Source of the DNA: Streptomyces sp. SS1-1
Lineage (GTDB): Bacteria > Actinomycetota > Actinomycetes > Streptomycetales > Streptomycetaceae
Direction of reading: 5' to 3'
Assembly: GCF_008973465.1 (NCBI RefSeq)
Contig: NZ_WBXN01000004.1
Span: 6,984,501-7,048,500 of the forward strand
Length of the DNA: 64,000 nucleotides
A program made the position numbers and the translations under genes. The notes under the pieces are model-generated. The model did not search any database. It saw only the letters and a list, made by a program, of their open reading frames with translations, and was not told the origin of the DNA. Shown here one piece after another: positions 19,654 through 28,111 of the stretch; within the stretch, counting starts at the first letter, position 1, and each line of letters opens with the position of its first letter.

Positions 19654-20331
19654 TCAGCCGGCGCGCAGGGTCCGCTTGGCCAGCTCGTAGGCCGGGAGCA
19701 TCGCCCGGTGCTCCTCCGTGTCCAGTCCGCCGAGGTGGAGGACGACCGGGCCGCGCTTCGTGGTCACGGCCAGGGCCCGCTGCTCCTTCGTCTCGTCCAG
19801 GACCTTGCTCGTGTACTGGTACGTCACCTCGGCGCCCGTGACGCCGTCCGCCGCCTCGAAGGTGCGGTACTTCGCCTTCCCGGCGCCCTCCTCCGCCGCG
19901 ACGAACTCCTTCAGCACCGAGCGCGCGTCGGCGTCGCCGGGCTCGCCCGTCCAGACGCGCAGGAAGCCGATGGCGCCGGCCGGCTTGGCGTCGATCTCGC
20001 AGGCCATGGTGACCGGGCCCTGGTGCAGCAGGGCGTCCGCCAGCTCCCCGGCCAGCTCGTCGTCGTTCCCGGCGGGCTTCGGGTCGACGGCCTTCGGCTT
20101 CCAGGACGCGGCGATGTCGAAGGTCACGGGGAGCTCGCAGGCCGATCCGGCGGCGCCGACGCTCCCCCCGCTTCTCGCCGCGCCCGGCCCGCTTCCGGAC
20201 ACCTCGGCCGACGCACTCGCCCGGCCGTCCGCCGGCTCCTCGCCGGAGCCTCCCGAACACCCCGTCAGCACCGCGCCCAGCAAGGCCGCGCCGGCCACCC
20301 CGCGCCGTATCCGTCCCGTCCTCACCCGCAT
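19654..20331 (-). CDS. Secreted lipoprotein, DUF3558-like
   Basis: 225 residues. The N-terminus is a lipoprotein signal: positive MRVRTGRIRR, hydrophobic core, lipobox LTGC with lipidated Cys25, then a Ser/Gly/Ala-rich linker. The mature domain has two cysteines (SACELP and TMACEID) of the kind that disulfide-bond in small actinobacterial lipoproteins. It is convergent with the hydrolase gene, whose stop lies 16 bp away. The start chosen puts the signal sequence at the very N-terminus. DUF3558 membership is a tentative resemblance; function unknown. Confidence 0.75.
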   Translation of the reverse strand: MRVRTGRIRRGVAGAALLGAVLTGCSGGSGEEPADGRASASAEVSGSGPGAARSGGSVGAAGSACELPVTFDIAASWKPKAVDPKPAGNDDELAGELADALLHQGPVTMACEIDAKPAGAIGFLRVWTGEPGDADARSVLKEFVAAEEGAGKAKYRTFEAADGVTGAEVTYQYTSKVLDETKEQRALAVTTKRGPVVLHLGGLDTEEHRAMLPAYELAKRTLRAG

Positions 20332-20412
20332 GGTCGCTCCCCACCCGATCCTGATCAGCCGCCTCACAGTAGTCGAGCCCTCGGACACGCGGCCCTGCGG
20401 CATCATGAGGCG

Positions 20413-21198
20413 ATGACTCCGCCCGCCTTCGAGGACCACTGCGACACGATCGTCACGCAGACCGAACGGCTCACCGCCCAGGTGCGCGGCGCGGGCCTCT
20501 CCGCCCCGGTGCCCACCTGCCCCGGCTGGACCCTCGGGCAGTTGCTGCGGCACGTCGGCGGTGATCACCGCTGGGCCGAGGAGATCGTCCGGACCCGGGC
20601 CGCAGGCCCCGTCGGGAACGACCTCGTCGACGCCCCCCGCGCCGACCCGAGCGCGGACACGTCCACCCTGCTGCCGTGGCTCACCGAGGGCGCGGCACGT
20701 CTGAGCGCCACCCTGCGTTCCGCGGGACCCGACGTCCTCGCGTGGAACCCGTCCGCGGACCGGCCGGCGCCCGTGCGGTTCTGGGCCCGGCGGATGGCGT
20801 ACGAGACAGCCGTGCACCGGGCCGACGCGGCACTGACGACCGGGACGCCGTTCACGCTCGACGCCCGTCTCGCCGCCGACGCGGTGGAGGAGTGGCTGGA
20901 GTTCTCCACGTTCCCCGAGGCGTACGCGCCCCACCCGGACCTGCCCGACCTGCTCGGCCCCGGCCGCACGGTGCGCTTCGAGGCCCCCGGCGCGGGGACG
21001 TGGCACGTCGACCTCACCGGCGAACGCCCGGTCCTGAGGGCCGCTTCCGGCGCTCCCGCGGCGACCGCGCGCGGCCCGGTGACCGACCTCCTCCTGTACT
21101 TCTACCGTCGGCCCGCCCCGGCCGTGGTGACCGGCGGCGACACGGCACTGCTGGACCTCTGGCGGACCCGGGCCGGCTTCTGGCTGGAGGCCCCGTAG
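20413..21198 (+). CDS. Maleylpyruvate isomerase/DinB-family protein
   Basis: 261 residues. The N-terminus has the mycothiol-dependent maleylpyruvate isomerase pattern: a helix with TERLTAQVRG, then PTCPGWTLGQLLRHVGGDHRWAEEIV, with His residues placed for a DinB-like metal site (the His of LLRHVGG and MAYETAVHRADA). The C-terminal half matches the usual small alpha/beta domain. Family members act with mycothiol or as metal-dependent thiol transferases, often in detoxification. It stands alone, divergent from the lipoprotein gene with an 81-bp gap. The specific reaction cannot be assigned. Confidence 0.75.
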   Translation: MTPPAFEDHCDTIVTQTERLTAQVRGAGLSAPVPTCPGWTLGQLLRHVGGDHRWAEEIVRTRAAGPVGNDLVDAPRADPSADTSTLLPWLTEGAARLSATLRSAGPDVLAWNPSADRPAPVRFWARRMAYETAVHRADAALTTGTPFTLDARLAADAVEEWLEFSTFPEAYAPHPDLPDLLGPGRTVRFEAPGAGTWHVDLTGERPVLRAASGAPAATARGPVTDLLLYFYRRPAPAVVTGGDTALLDLWRTRAGFWLEAP

Positions 21199-21207
21199 CG
21201 CGACGGT

Positions 21208-21222
21208 TTGCCGATCCGGCAA
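21208..21222. promoter_or_regulatory. Perfect 15-bp palindrome in intergenic region
   Basis: TTGCCG-ATC-CGGCAA is a perfect inverted repeat with a 3-nt centre, 9 bases after the stop of the preceding gene and about 80 bp before the methyltransferase start. It may be an operator; the stem is short for a terminator and no T-run follows. Confidence 0.35.
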
Positions 21223-21303
21223 CGGTGTTTGTCGCCGGGGAATCCCCCCGCGCAGGCTTGAGGTGCGCGACCGCGCCCCTTTCCTATGCACCGGGAGGCA
21301 CCC

Positions 21304-21936
21304 GTGACCGAGACGAACGCCCTGGAGGCCGCCGAGTTCTGGGAGGCCCGGTACCGCGACGGCGGCCCCGTGTGGAGCGGCCGCCCCAACGCGCTGCTCG
21401 TGCGCGAGACCGAGGGGCTGACCCCGGGCACCGCACTCGACCTCGGTTGCGGGGAGGGCGCCGACGTAGTGTGGCTCGCCTCGCGGGGCTGGACGGTGAC
21501 CGGTGTCGACATCTCCCGCACGGCGCTGGAGCGGGCCGCCCGGCACGCCGCCGAGTCCGGGGTCGCCGACCGCACGTCCTGGGAGCGGCACGTCCTCGGG
21601 GAGACGTTCCCGGGTGGGACGTACGACCTGGTCAACGCGCAGTTCCTGCAGTCGCCCGTCCCGCTCGACCAGCGCCTCGTCCTGCGCCGGGCGGCCGACG
21701 CCGTGGCGCCCGGCGGCAGCCTGCTGCTCGTCCTGCACGCGGGCTGGCCGTCCTGGCAGACCGAGCCGCCCTTCGAGGCGGAGTTCCCGACCCTGGACAG
21801 CGTCGACGAGGACCTGGCCCTCGCCGAGGCGGAGTGGACGGTGGTGACACGGGAGACGGTCCGCAGCCCGCACACGTCCCCCGACGGCGTGGAGGGCCAC
21901 CGGGACAACCACGTGTGGCGGTTCCACCGCCGCTGA
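21304..21936 (+). CDS. Class I SAM-dependent methyltransferase
   Basis: 210 residues. SAM-binding motif I is ALDLGCGEGADVVWLA, followed by GVDISRTALERA (acidic motif II) and DLVNAQFLQSPV. The N-terminal FWEARYRDGGPVWSGRPNALL matches small-molecule thiol/arsenite-type methyltransferases related to TehB and thiopurine methyltransferases. The GTG at 21304 is chosen because GGGAGG sits just upstream; an ATG 18 bases earlier lacks a site. A single-gene unit convergent with glpD. Substrate unknown. Confidence 0.82.
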   Translation: MTETNALEAAEFWEARYRDGGPVWSGRPNALLVRETEGLTPGTALDLGCGEGADVVWLASRGWTVTGVDISRTALERAARHAAESGVADRTSWERHVLGETFPGGTYDLVNAQFLQSPVPLDQRLVLRRAADAVAPGGSLLLVLHAGWPSWQTEPPFEAEFPTLDSVDEDLALAEAEWTVVTRETVRSPHTSPDGVEGHRDNHVWRFHRR

Positions 21937-21958
21937 CCTCGCGAGGCCCGGCCGGGGG

Positions 21959-23548
21959 TCACCCCTCGCCGGCCCCCGCCGGAGCCTCCTCGCCCAGGGC
22001 CTCGCGTGCGGCGTCCAGGGCGGCCGTCCGGTCGGCCGGGACCAGGCCGACGCGGGTGCGCCGGTCGAGGAGGTCGGACTCGTCCAGGGCGCCCTCGTGC
22101 CGTACCGCCCACAGCAGTTCGGCGGCGGTGACGGGGTGGCCGGGAAGGAGCGGCTCGGCGAGCCGGGGGTCGCGGGCGCCCAGTGCCGCGACGGCCGCGG
22201 CCTCGGTGCCGTAGCGCTGGACGAGGCGGCGCGGGGCCCGGACGGCCGCGAGGGCGGCGGGCGACGCGGCGCCGACGAGCGGGAGCGACGCGGTGGGGGA
22301 GGGCCCGGCGCCGATCCGGCCGGTGGCCACGGCGGCGTCGACGGCGTCCTCGGCCATCCGCCGGTACGTGGTGAGCTTGCCGCCGACCACCGTGATCACG
22401 CCCTCGGACGAGGTGAGGACCGCGTGCCGGCGGGAGACGTCCGAGGTACGGGCGGCCCCCGAGCCGCCCTCGGCCGTGGTGTCGAGCAGGGGGCGCAGCC
22501 CGGCGAACGCGCCGACGACGTCCTCGCGTCCGACCGGCGCGTCCAGGACGGAGCCGAGCACGTCGAGCAGGAAGCCGATGTCGGTCTCCGGCACCTCGGG
22601 GACGTCGGGGAAGGGGCCCTCGACGGGCTCGTCGGTGAGGCCCACGTACACCCGGCCGTCGCCCTGCGGCAGCACCAGCACGAAGCGGTTGGTCTCCCCG
22701 GGGACGGGCACGTGCAGTCCGGCGGGCAGCGGGCCCAGCCGGTCGGAGCGCAGCACGAGGTGCGTGCCGCGCGAGGGGCGGATGCGGATGCCCTCGACCA
22801 GTCCGTCGGCCCAGACGCCGGTGGCGTTGACGACGACGCGGGCCCTGATCTCGCCCTCCTCGCCGGTCAGTTCGTCACGGACGCGGGCGCCTGACGCGCC
22901 GAGCTCCAGGGCCCGGACCCGGGTCAGCACGCGGGCGCCGTGCGCGGCGGCGGTGCGGGCCACGGCGGTGACGAGGCGGGCGTCGTCGGTGAGCCGGCCG
23001 TCCCAGGACAGCAGTCCGCCGCGCAGGCCCTGGGCGCGCAGGGCGGGAGCGAGGTGCCGGGTCTCGACGGCGGAGAGGCGGCGCGGGGCGGGCAGCGTGG
23101 CGCGGGCGGTGCGCGCCGCGAGGCGCAGCGTGTCGCCGGCCCGGAAGCCGGCCCAGGCCAGCGCGGACTGGGCGCGGGAGACCAGCGGGGTCAGGGGCAG
23201 CACGAACGGCTGGGCGCGCACCAGGTGCGGTGCCGTGCGCTCCATCAGCACCCCGCGCTCGACGGCGCTCTCGTGGGCGACGTCGAACTGCGCGGAGGCG
23301 AGGTAGCGCAGACCGCCGTGGATCAGCTTGCTGCTGAAGCGCGAGGTGCCGAAGGCGAGGTCGTGCGCGTCGATCGCGGCGACCGTCAGCCCGCGGGAGG
23401 CGGCGTCCAGGGCGGCGCCCGCGCCGGTCGCGCCGAGACCGACGACCAGGACGTCGACGGCCGGACCGCCGACGGTCGCGGAGAGTTCGCGGGCGCGCCG
23501 GGCGGCGGACAGCGACGCGCCGCCGGGCGGGGGAGGGGCGGTGCTCAT
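21959..23548 (-). CDS. glpD: Glycerol-3-phosphate dehydrogenase, FAD-dependent (GlpD family)
   Basis: 529 residues. Oxidises sn-glycerol-3-phosphate to dihydroxyacetone phosphate at the membrane and passes electrons to quinone. Seen: the FAD Rossmann motif VVGLGATGAGAALDAASRG near residue 35, FGTSRFSSKLIHGGLRYL, VVNATGVWAD, TDEP substrate-loop residues and VGGKLTTYRRMAEDAVD near the FAD C-terminal segment, then the GlpD C-terminal helical domain. Its start overlaps the stop of the upstream tetR by 4 bp, so the two form one transcript. Near an alkyl-DHAP synthase-like gene it may supply DHAP for ether-lipid chemistry as well as glycerol catabolism. Probably a paralogue of the glycerol-operon enzyme. 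Confidence 0.9.
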   Translation of the reverse strand: MSTAPPPPGGASLSAARRARELSATVGGPAVDVLVVGLGATGAGAALDAASRGLTVAAIDAHDLAFGTSRFSSKLIHGGLRYLASAQFDVAHESAVERGVLMERTAPHLVRAQPFVLPLTPLVSRAQSALAWAGFRAGDTLRLAARTARATLPAPRRLSAVETRHLAPALRAQGLRGGLLSWDGRLTDDARLVTAVARTAAAHGARVLTRVRALELGASGARVRDELTGEEGEIRARVVVNATGVWADGLVEGIRIRPSRGTHLVLRSDRLGPLPAGLHVPVPGETNRFVLVLPQGDGRVYVGLTDEPVEGPFPDVPEVPETDIGFLLDVLGSVLDAPVGREDVVGAFAGLRPLLDTTAEGGSGAARTSDVSRRHAVLTSSEGVITVVGGKLTTYRRMAEDAVDAAVATGRIGAGPSPTASLPLVGAASPAALAAVRAPRRLVQRYGTEAAAVAALGARDPRLAEPLLPGHPVTAAELLWAVRHEGALDESDLLDRRTRVGLVPADRTAALDAAREALGEEAPAGAGEG

Positions 23549-24144
23549 GGCGTCAGGGTCCTCTCGATGATGCCGCGCAGCTCCGCCAGGAAGGCGTCGC
23601 CGTTCAGCTCGGTGTCGTCCGCGTCGGTCATGGTCCGCAGGGACAGGGCGAAGGACTGCACGATCAGCAGCAGGGCCCGCGCCTGCCGTTCGACGTGCCC
23701 CTGCCGCACCGACCCGTCGGCGTGGCCCTCCCGCAGCACGTCGGCGAGCAGGGCGAGCAGCGCCTCCTGGCTCGCGCCGCGCCGGTCGAGGACGTACGGC
23801 AGGAGCAGTTCCGGGTCGACGTCGAGGATCTTGTGGAAGAGCGGGTGCGCGCGGAACGCGGCCACGCCCGCGACCAGCCCGTCGGCGATCAGGTCGCGGG
23901 TGAGCGTCCCGGGCCGCCGTTCGGGCATGGCGCCGGTGGCGGCCGCGACCCACTCACGGGTCATCAGATCCCCGACCAGGGAGCGCACATCGGGCCAGCG
24001 CCGGTACAGCGTCATCCGGGAGACCCCGGCGCGGCGGGCCACGTCGGTCATCGTCGTACGGCGGACTCCGACGGCGAGGACACAGTCCCGCACCGCGTCG
24101 AGGACCGCGTCACCGTCCGAGTGGTTGTGACGAATAGGCGTCAT
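23545..24144 (-). CDS. TetR-family repressor
   Basis: 199 residues. N-terminal TetR helix-turn-helix: VRRTTMTDVARRAGVSRMTLYRRWPDVRSLV at about 28-58, with an all-helical ligand/dimer domain behind. It is the first gene of a tetR-glpD transcript and is divergent from the alkyl-DHAP synthase-like gene. A palindrome around its own start codon is a good autoregulatory site. Ligand unknown; a glycerol or lipid intermediate would fit the neighbours. The start is set by the ATG directly at the operator. Confidence 0.88.
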   Translation of the reverse strand: MTPIRHNHSDGDAVLDAVRDCVLAVGVRRTTMTDVARRAGVSRMTLYRRWPDVRSLVGDLMTREWVAAATGAMPERRPGTLTRDLIADGLVAGVAAFRAHPLFHKILDVDPELLLPYVLDRRGASQEALLALLADVLREGHADGSVRQGHVERQARALLLIVQSFALSLRTMTDADDTELNGDAFLAELRGIIERTLTP

Positions 24145-24145
24145 G

Positions 24146-24158
24146 TGTCACAGTGTAA
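24146..24158. promoter_or_regulatory. Candidate TetR operator in tetR-glpD / AGPS divergent promoter
   Basis: TGTCACAGTGTAA is a near palindrome with core CACaGTG, placed one base upstream of the tetR ATG in a 73-bp divergent spacer. A repressor bound here would block both transcripts. Confidence 0.5.
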
Positions 24159-24217
24159 CGCCTGCGAGGCCGTCCGGGACACGGCATCGCCCGACTCGAC
24201 GGTGAGGACGACAGCCG

Positions 24218-25813
24218 ATGGACATGCTGTGGAGTGGCTGGGGCGACCCCGCCAAGGCGGCCCCCCTGCCCGAGACCGTGACCGGGCTGCTGCGCGACCT
24301 GCTCGGCGTCAAGCCGCGCACCACCGCGCCGGTCGCCCTCGCGGACATCGCCGTACCCGAGCCGGGTCTCGAACCCGCCGCGCTCCAGGCCCTCGAGGCC
24401 GCGGCCGGCGGCGCGGAGCACGTCCGCACCGACGCCGAGGCACGCGTCCGCCACACCCGGGGCAAGTCCACCCCCGACCTGCTGCGCATCCGCGACGGCG
24501 AGGTGGCCGCCGACATCCCGGCCGCCGTCGTCCTGCCCGCCGACCACGACGAGGTCGTCGCGGTCCTGCGCGCCTGCGGCGAACACGGCCTGCCCGTCGT
24601 CCCGTTCGGCGGCGGCACCTCCGTCGTCGGCGGCCTCGCGCCCACCGGCCGGCGCCCCTTCGTCGCCCTGGACCTGCGCCGCATGGACCGGATGCTCGCC
24701 CTCGACCCGGTCTCCCGCACCGCCACCCTGCAACCGGGCCTGCGCGCCCCGCAGGCCGAGGCGCTGCTCGCCGCACACGGCTTCACCCTGGGCCACTTCC
24801 CGCAGTCCTACGAGTGGGCCAGCATCGGGGGTTTCGCCGCCACCCGCTCCAGCGGCCAGGCGTCCGCCGGGTACGGCCGCTTCGACGAGATGGTGCTCGG
24901 CCTGACCGCCGCCACCCCCGAGGGCACCCTCGACACCGGCCGCGCCCCGCGCTCGGCCGCCGGTCCCGACCTGCGCCAGCTCCTGCTCGGCTCGGAGGGC
25001 GCGTTCGGCGTCATCACCTCCGTGACCGTCCGGGTCCGGCCCGTCCCGCGGACCCGCGTATACGAGGGCTGGCGGTTCGCCTCCTTCGAGGAGGGCGCCG
25101 CCGCGCTGCGCCGCCTCGCCCAGGACGGCCCGCGCCCCACCGTGCTCCGGCTGTCCGACGAGACCGAGACCCTCGTCGGCCTCGCCCAGCCCGACGCCAT
25201 CGGCGGCTCCCTCCCGCAGGACGCGGGCTGCCTCGCGATCACCGGCTACGAGGGCACCGAGGAGGACACCACCCACCGGCGCGAGCAGGCCGCGGCCGTC
25301 CTGCGCGCCTGCGGCGGCACCCCCCTCGGCGAGGAGCCGGGCCGGCGCTGGGCGCACGGCCGCTACTCCGCCCCCTATCTACGGGACTCCCTGCTGGACG
25401 CGGGCGCGTTCGCAGAGACCCTGGAGACCGCCACCTTCTGGTCGTCCCTGCCCGGCCTCCACGCCGCCGTCCGCGACGCCCTCACCGGCACGCTCACCGA
25501 GGCCGGCACCCCGCCCCTGGTGATGTGCCACATCTCCCACGTGTACGAGAACGGCGCCTCCCTGTACTTCACCGTCGTCTCGGCGCAGGGCGACGACCCC
25601 GTGGCCCACTGGGACCGGGCCAAGCGCGCCGCCAACGACGCGATCCTCGCGGCCGGCGGCACCATCACCCACCACCACGGCGTGGGCACGGACCACCGCG
25701 ACTGGTACGTCCGCGAGGCAGGCGCCCTGGGCGTTCAGGCGCTGCGCGCCGTCAAGCGCCGGCTGGACCCGTCGGGCCTGCTCAACCCGGGCGTCCTGCT
25801 GCCCCTCGACTGA
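24218..25813 (+). CDS. Alkyldihydroxyacetonephosphate synthase-like FAD enzyme
   Basis: 531 residues. It belongs to the vanillyl-alcohol-oxidase fold family. The FAD PP-loop region is PFGGGTSVVGG, followed by FTLGHFPQSYEWASIGGF and RSSGQASAGYGRFDEMV, which closely parallel alkyl-DHAP synthases. The HHHGVGTDH segment near residue 490 matches the catalytic His cluster of that family. Alkyl-DHAP synthase swaps the acyl chain of acyl-DHAP for a fatty alcohol, forming the ether bond of ether lipids. Bacterial members are also annotated only as FAD-binding oxidases, so the exact reaction is inferred. It lies between a DHAP-producing GlpD and a diacylglycerol-kinase-type gene, which supports a glycerolipid role. 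Confidence 0.82.
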   Translation: MDMLWSGWGDPAKAAPLPETVTGLLRDLLGVKPRTTAPVALADIAVPEPGLEPAALQALEAAAGGAEHVRTDAEARVRHTRGKSTPDLLRIRDGEVAADIPAAVVLPADHDEVVAVLRACGEHGLPVVPFGGGTSVVGGLAPTGRRPFVALDLRRMDRMLALDPVSRTATLQPGLRAPQAEALLAAHGFTLGHFPQSYEWASIGGFAATRSSGQASAGYGRFDEMVLGLTAATPEGTLDTGRAPRSAAGPDLRQLLLGSEGAFGVITSVTVRVRPVPRTRVYEGWRFASFEEGAAALRRLAQDGPRPTVLRLSDETETLVGLAQPDAIGGSLPQDAGCLAITGYEGTEEDTTHRREQAAAVLRACGGTPLGEEPGRRWAHGRYSAPYLRDSLLDAGAFAETLETATFWSSLPGLHAAVRDALTGTLTEAGTPPLVMCHISHVYENGASLYFTVVSAQGDDPVAHWDRAKRAANDAILAAGGTITHHHGVGTDHRDWYVREAGALGVQALRAVKRRLDPSGLLNPGVLLPLD

Positions 25814-25895
25814 CGCGCCCACGCACCACCCCGGTACATTCCCCTGCACCTCCCGCCTCTGGCGGCTCCTGGCCGCCGGCCCGAAAGGCACACCG

Positions 25896-26777
25896 ATGCG
25901 ACAGTTCACCGCCATCGTCAACCCCACGGCGGGCGGGTCCGCCGCGGCTGCCGCGCTGCTGGACGTGGCCCGGCCGCTGCGGGAGGCCGGCGCCGGCCTG
26001 GAGACCCTGTACAGCCGCAGCCTGGCGCACGCCCAGGAACTGGCCCGGGACGCCGGGGAACGCGGGCGGGTGGTGCTCGCCGTGGGCGGCGACGGCATGG
26101 CCGGGGGTGTCGGCGGCGCCCTCAGCGGCACCGACGCCCTGCTCGGGCTCGTCCCCGCCGGCCGCGGCAACGACTTCGCGCGCGCCCTCGACCTGCCCAC
26201 CGATCCGGCGGCGCTCGCCCGGGTACTGCTCGACCACGAGCCCAGCGCGGTCGACACCATCGAGGTCGAGTCGGCCGTCCACCCGCGCACGGTCGTCCTC
26301 GGCAGCGTGTACGCCGGGGTCGACGCCCTGGCCAACCGGCACGCGAACAACTCCACCCTGCTGCGCGGCGCCGCCTCCTACTACGCCGGTGGCCTGCGCG
26401 CCGTCACGACCTGGCGCCCCGCCCGCTACCGCGTCACCGTCGACGGCCACGAGCATCTGCACGTCGGCTACACGGTCGTGGCCGCCAACTCCGGCTACTA
26501 CGGCTCCGGACGCCGGATCGCGCCGGACGCCCGCGTCGACGACGGACAGCTGGACCTCGTGATGATCCGGCAGGCGCCGCGCCGGCTGTTCTTCGCCCTG
26601 ATGAACGAGCTCAAGACCGGCGCGCACGTGCGCCGCCCCGAGGTCGAGATCCTGCGGGGCAAGGAGATAAGGATCGCCGCCGACCGGGACGTGCCCTACG
26701 GCGCGGACGGCGAGGTGGACGCCACGCTCCCCGTCACCGTCCGGGTCCTGCCGGGCGCCCTGCGGGTCCTGCGCTGA
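25896..26777 (+). CDS. Diacylglycerol/sphingosine kinase-family lipid kinase
   Basis: 293 residues. DAGK catalytic domain: AIVNPTAGG at the N-terminus, VVLAVGGDGMAGGVGGAL (the GGDG nucleotide motif, about residues 63-70) and VPAGRGNDFARALDLP. The C-terminal half has YYGSGRRIAPDARVDDGQLDLVMI and a final PYGADGEVD, the usual beta-sandwich residues. It phosphorylates a lipid hydroxyl, typically diacylglycerol, with ATP. It follows the alkyl-DHAP synthase-like gene by 82 bp in the same direction and is probably co-transcribed. Alkylglycerol or the neighbouring polyketide lipid are possible substrates, by inference only. Confidence 0.87.
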   Translation: MRQFTAIVNPTAGGSAAAAALLDVARPLREAGAGLETLYSRSLAHAQELARDAGERGRVVLAVGGDGMAGGVGGALSGTDALLGLVPAGRGNDFARALDLPTDPAALARVLLDHEPSAVDTIEVESAVHPRTVVLGSVYAGVDALANRHANNSTLLRGAASYYAGGLRAVTTWRPARYRVTVDGHEHLHVGYTVVAANSGYYGSGRRIAPDARVDDGQLDLVMIRQAPRRLFFALMNELKTGAHVRRPEVEILRGKEIRIAADRDVPYGADGEVDATLPVTVRVLPGALRVLR

Positions 26778-26804
26778 GCGGCCGCGGGCTTCCCGGGGCG
26801 TCCG

Positions 26805-27191
26805 TCAGCCGCCCTCGGCCTGGACGGACGAGCCCTCCACCTGGATGGGCGAGCGCGTCGCCCGCAACTGCTCGGACGCGGTCTCCCGCTGCGCGTGGTC
26901 CTGGATGAGCAGACCGATCAGCGCCGCGACCGGCAGCCCCGCCTCCGCGGGGTGTCGCAGCAGTTTGCCCGGCTCGACCCGGTAGGTGTTGGTGCGGCCC
27001 TCGCGCTTGTGGGACAGGTAACCGTCCCGTTCCAGCTCCGAGATGATCTTCTGGACGGCGCGTTCGGTGAGCCGGCAGTGCGCCGCGATGTGCCGGATGC
27101 GGACATCCGGATTGTCGGCGATCGTGGCCAGCACGCGTGCGTGATTGGTGAGGAACGTCCACCCGGTGTGCGGCTCAGGGACTGCATCCAT
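26805..27191 (-). CDS. Winged-helix transcriptional regulator (MarR/ArsR-like)
   Basis: 128 residues. A compact winged helix is visible: NHARVLATIADNPDVRIRHIAAHCRLTERAVQKIISELERDGYLSHKREGRTNTYRVEP, followed by a short C-terminal tail. It is convergent with the lipid kinase and divergent from the STAS-ANTAR gene. The intervening AT-rich segment has repeated ACGTnTAC-type words that could be its sites. Effector unknown. Confidence 0.82.
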   Translation of the reverse strand: MDAVPEPHTGWTFLTNHARVLATIADNPDVRIRHIAAHCRLTERAVQKIISELERDGYLSHKREGRTNTYRVEPGKLLRHPAEAGLPVAALIGLLIQDHAQRETASEQLRATRSPIQVEGSSVQAEGG

Positions 27192-27320
27192 GGCCCCTAC
27201 CTTACGACCTCGGATTCACGTATACAAAAACACGTACTGCGTTTCATGTATCAGTTGACGTGTACGGCGGTTCGGGTTCAAGCTGTACGGGAGACGGGGA
27301 GACCTGAGGGAGAGGCGGAC
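27192..27320. promoter_or_regulatory. AT-rich divergent promoter region with ACGTnTAC repeats
   Basis: This 129-bp spacer is clearly richer in A/T than its surroundings. ACGTATAC occurs at 27218-27225, ACGTACTG begins at 27232 and ACGTGTAC at 27258-27265, with TTGACG (27255-27260) as a possible -35 for the rightward gene. These are likely binding sites for the divergently encoded winged-helix protein. Confidence 0.4.
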
Positions 27321-28049
27321 ATGCCCGAGCTCGCGTCGGTACACATTTCTGCCGTAGGCGACACCACGGATGCGGACGTCGCCGGCACACCGGTGATGGA
27401 GCCGATTCCGGTGGTCGCGGCGCTGTGTCCGGAGGGCGACCGCATGAAGGTGGTCGTCCGCGGGGAGCTGGACCTCGACGCGGGGGACCGGTTCCAGCGG
27501 ATCCTCCGGGCCGCCCTGGACCGTTCGGTCCGCGGGGTCGATGTCGATCTGCGGGGCGTCACGTTCTGCGACTGCGCCGCGCTCAACAACCTCCTGGCGG
27601 TACGCCGGCGTGCCCTGGCCGACGGCAAGACCGTCACGCTCCACGCCGCCAGCGCCATGGTCGACCGGCTGCTCGCGCTGACCGGCACCCGGGACCTGTT
27701 CGCCGGCCCCGCCCCGGCCGGCACCGAGGCGACCGGCCCGTCGCCCCGGGACGAGGAGGTGCGGGACGTGACCGACCACGACCTGCGGACCGAACTCGCC
27801 CAGCTGCGGCAGGCCATGCGCACCCGGCCCACCGTCGACCTCGCCCGGGGCGTCCTCATGGCCTACTACGGCCTGGGCCCCCAGGACGCCTGGGCGGTGC
27901 TCGCCTCGGCCGCCGAAGGGGCCGGCACCGAGCCGGGCGCCCTCGCCGAGGACCTCGTCCGGTCCGCCCAGGGCGGCGCGCCGCTGCCCGCCGCGCTGCG
28001 GGCGGAGCTGTCCTCGGCCATCGCGCGCGTGCACGTCGCCGACGGCTGA
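27321..28049 (+). CDS. STAS-ANTAR fusion regulator
   Basis: 242 residues. Residues about 35-135 form a STAS domain (KVVVRGELDLDAGDRF, VDVDLRGVTFCDCAALNNLL), the anti-anti-sigma fold; the usual phospho-Ser position (DSS/DSA) reads CDCAA here. Residues about 155-242 form an ANTAR domain (LRQAMRTRPTVDLARGVLMAYYGLGPQDAWAVL), which binds two-hairpin RNA motifs to antiterminate. The ATG at 27321 is chosen for the GGGAGAGG upstream; the frame stays open further 5' without a site. The fusion links partner-switching input to RNA output. The lack of a clear phospho-Ser argues against classic control by a kinase anti-sigma. Confidence 0.82.
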   Translation: MPELASVHISAVGDTTDADVAGTPVMEPIPVVAALCPEGDRMKVVVRGELDLDAGDRFQRILRAALDRSVRGVDVDLRGVTFCDCAALNNLLAVRRRALADGKTVTLHAASAMVDRLLALTGTRDLFAGPAPAGTEATGPSPRDEEVRDVTDHDLRTELAQLRQAMRTRPTVDLARGVLMAYYGLGPQDAWAVLASAAEGAGTEPGALAEDLVRSAQGGAPLPAALRAELSSAIARVHVADG

Positions 28050-28111
28050 GCGCCACCCGGCACCGGGCGCGGCGCTTGCGCGGACCGCCGTCCCGGGGGC
28101 AGGGTGCCGTC

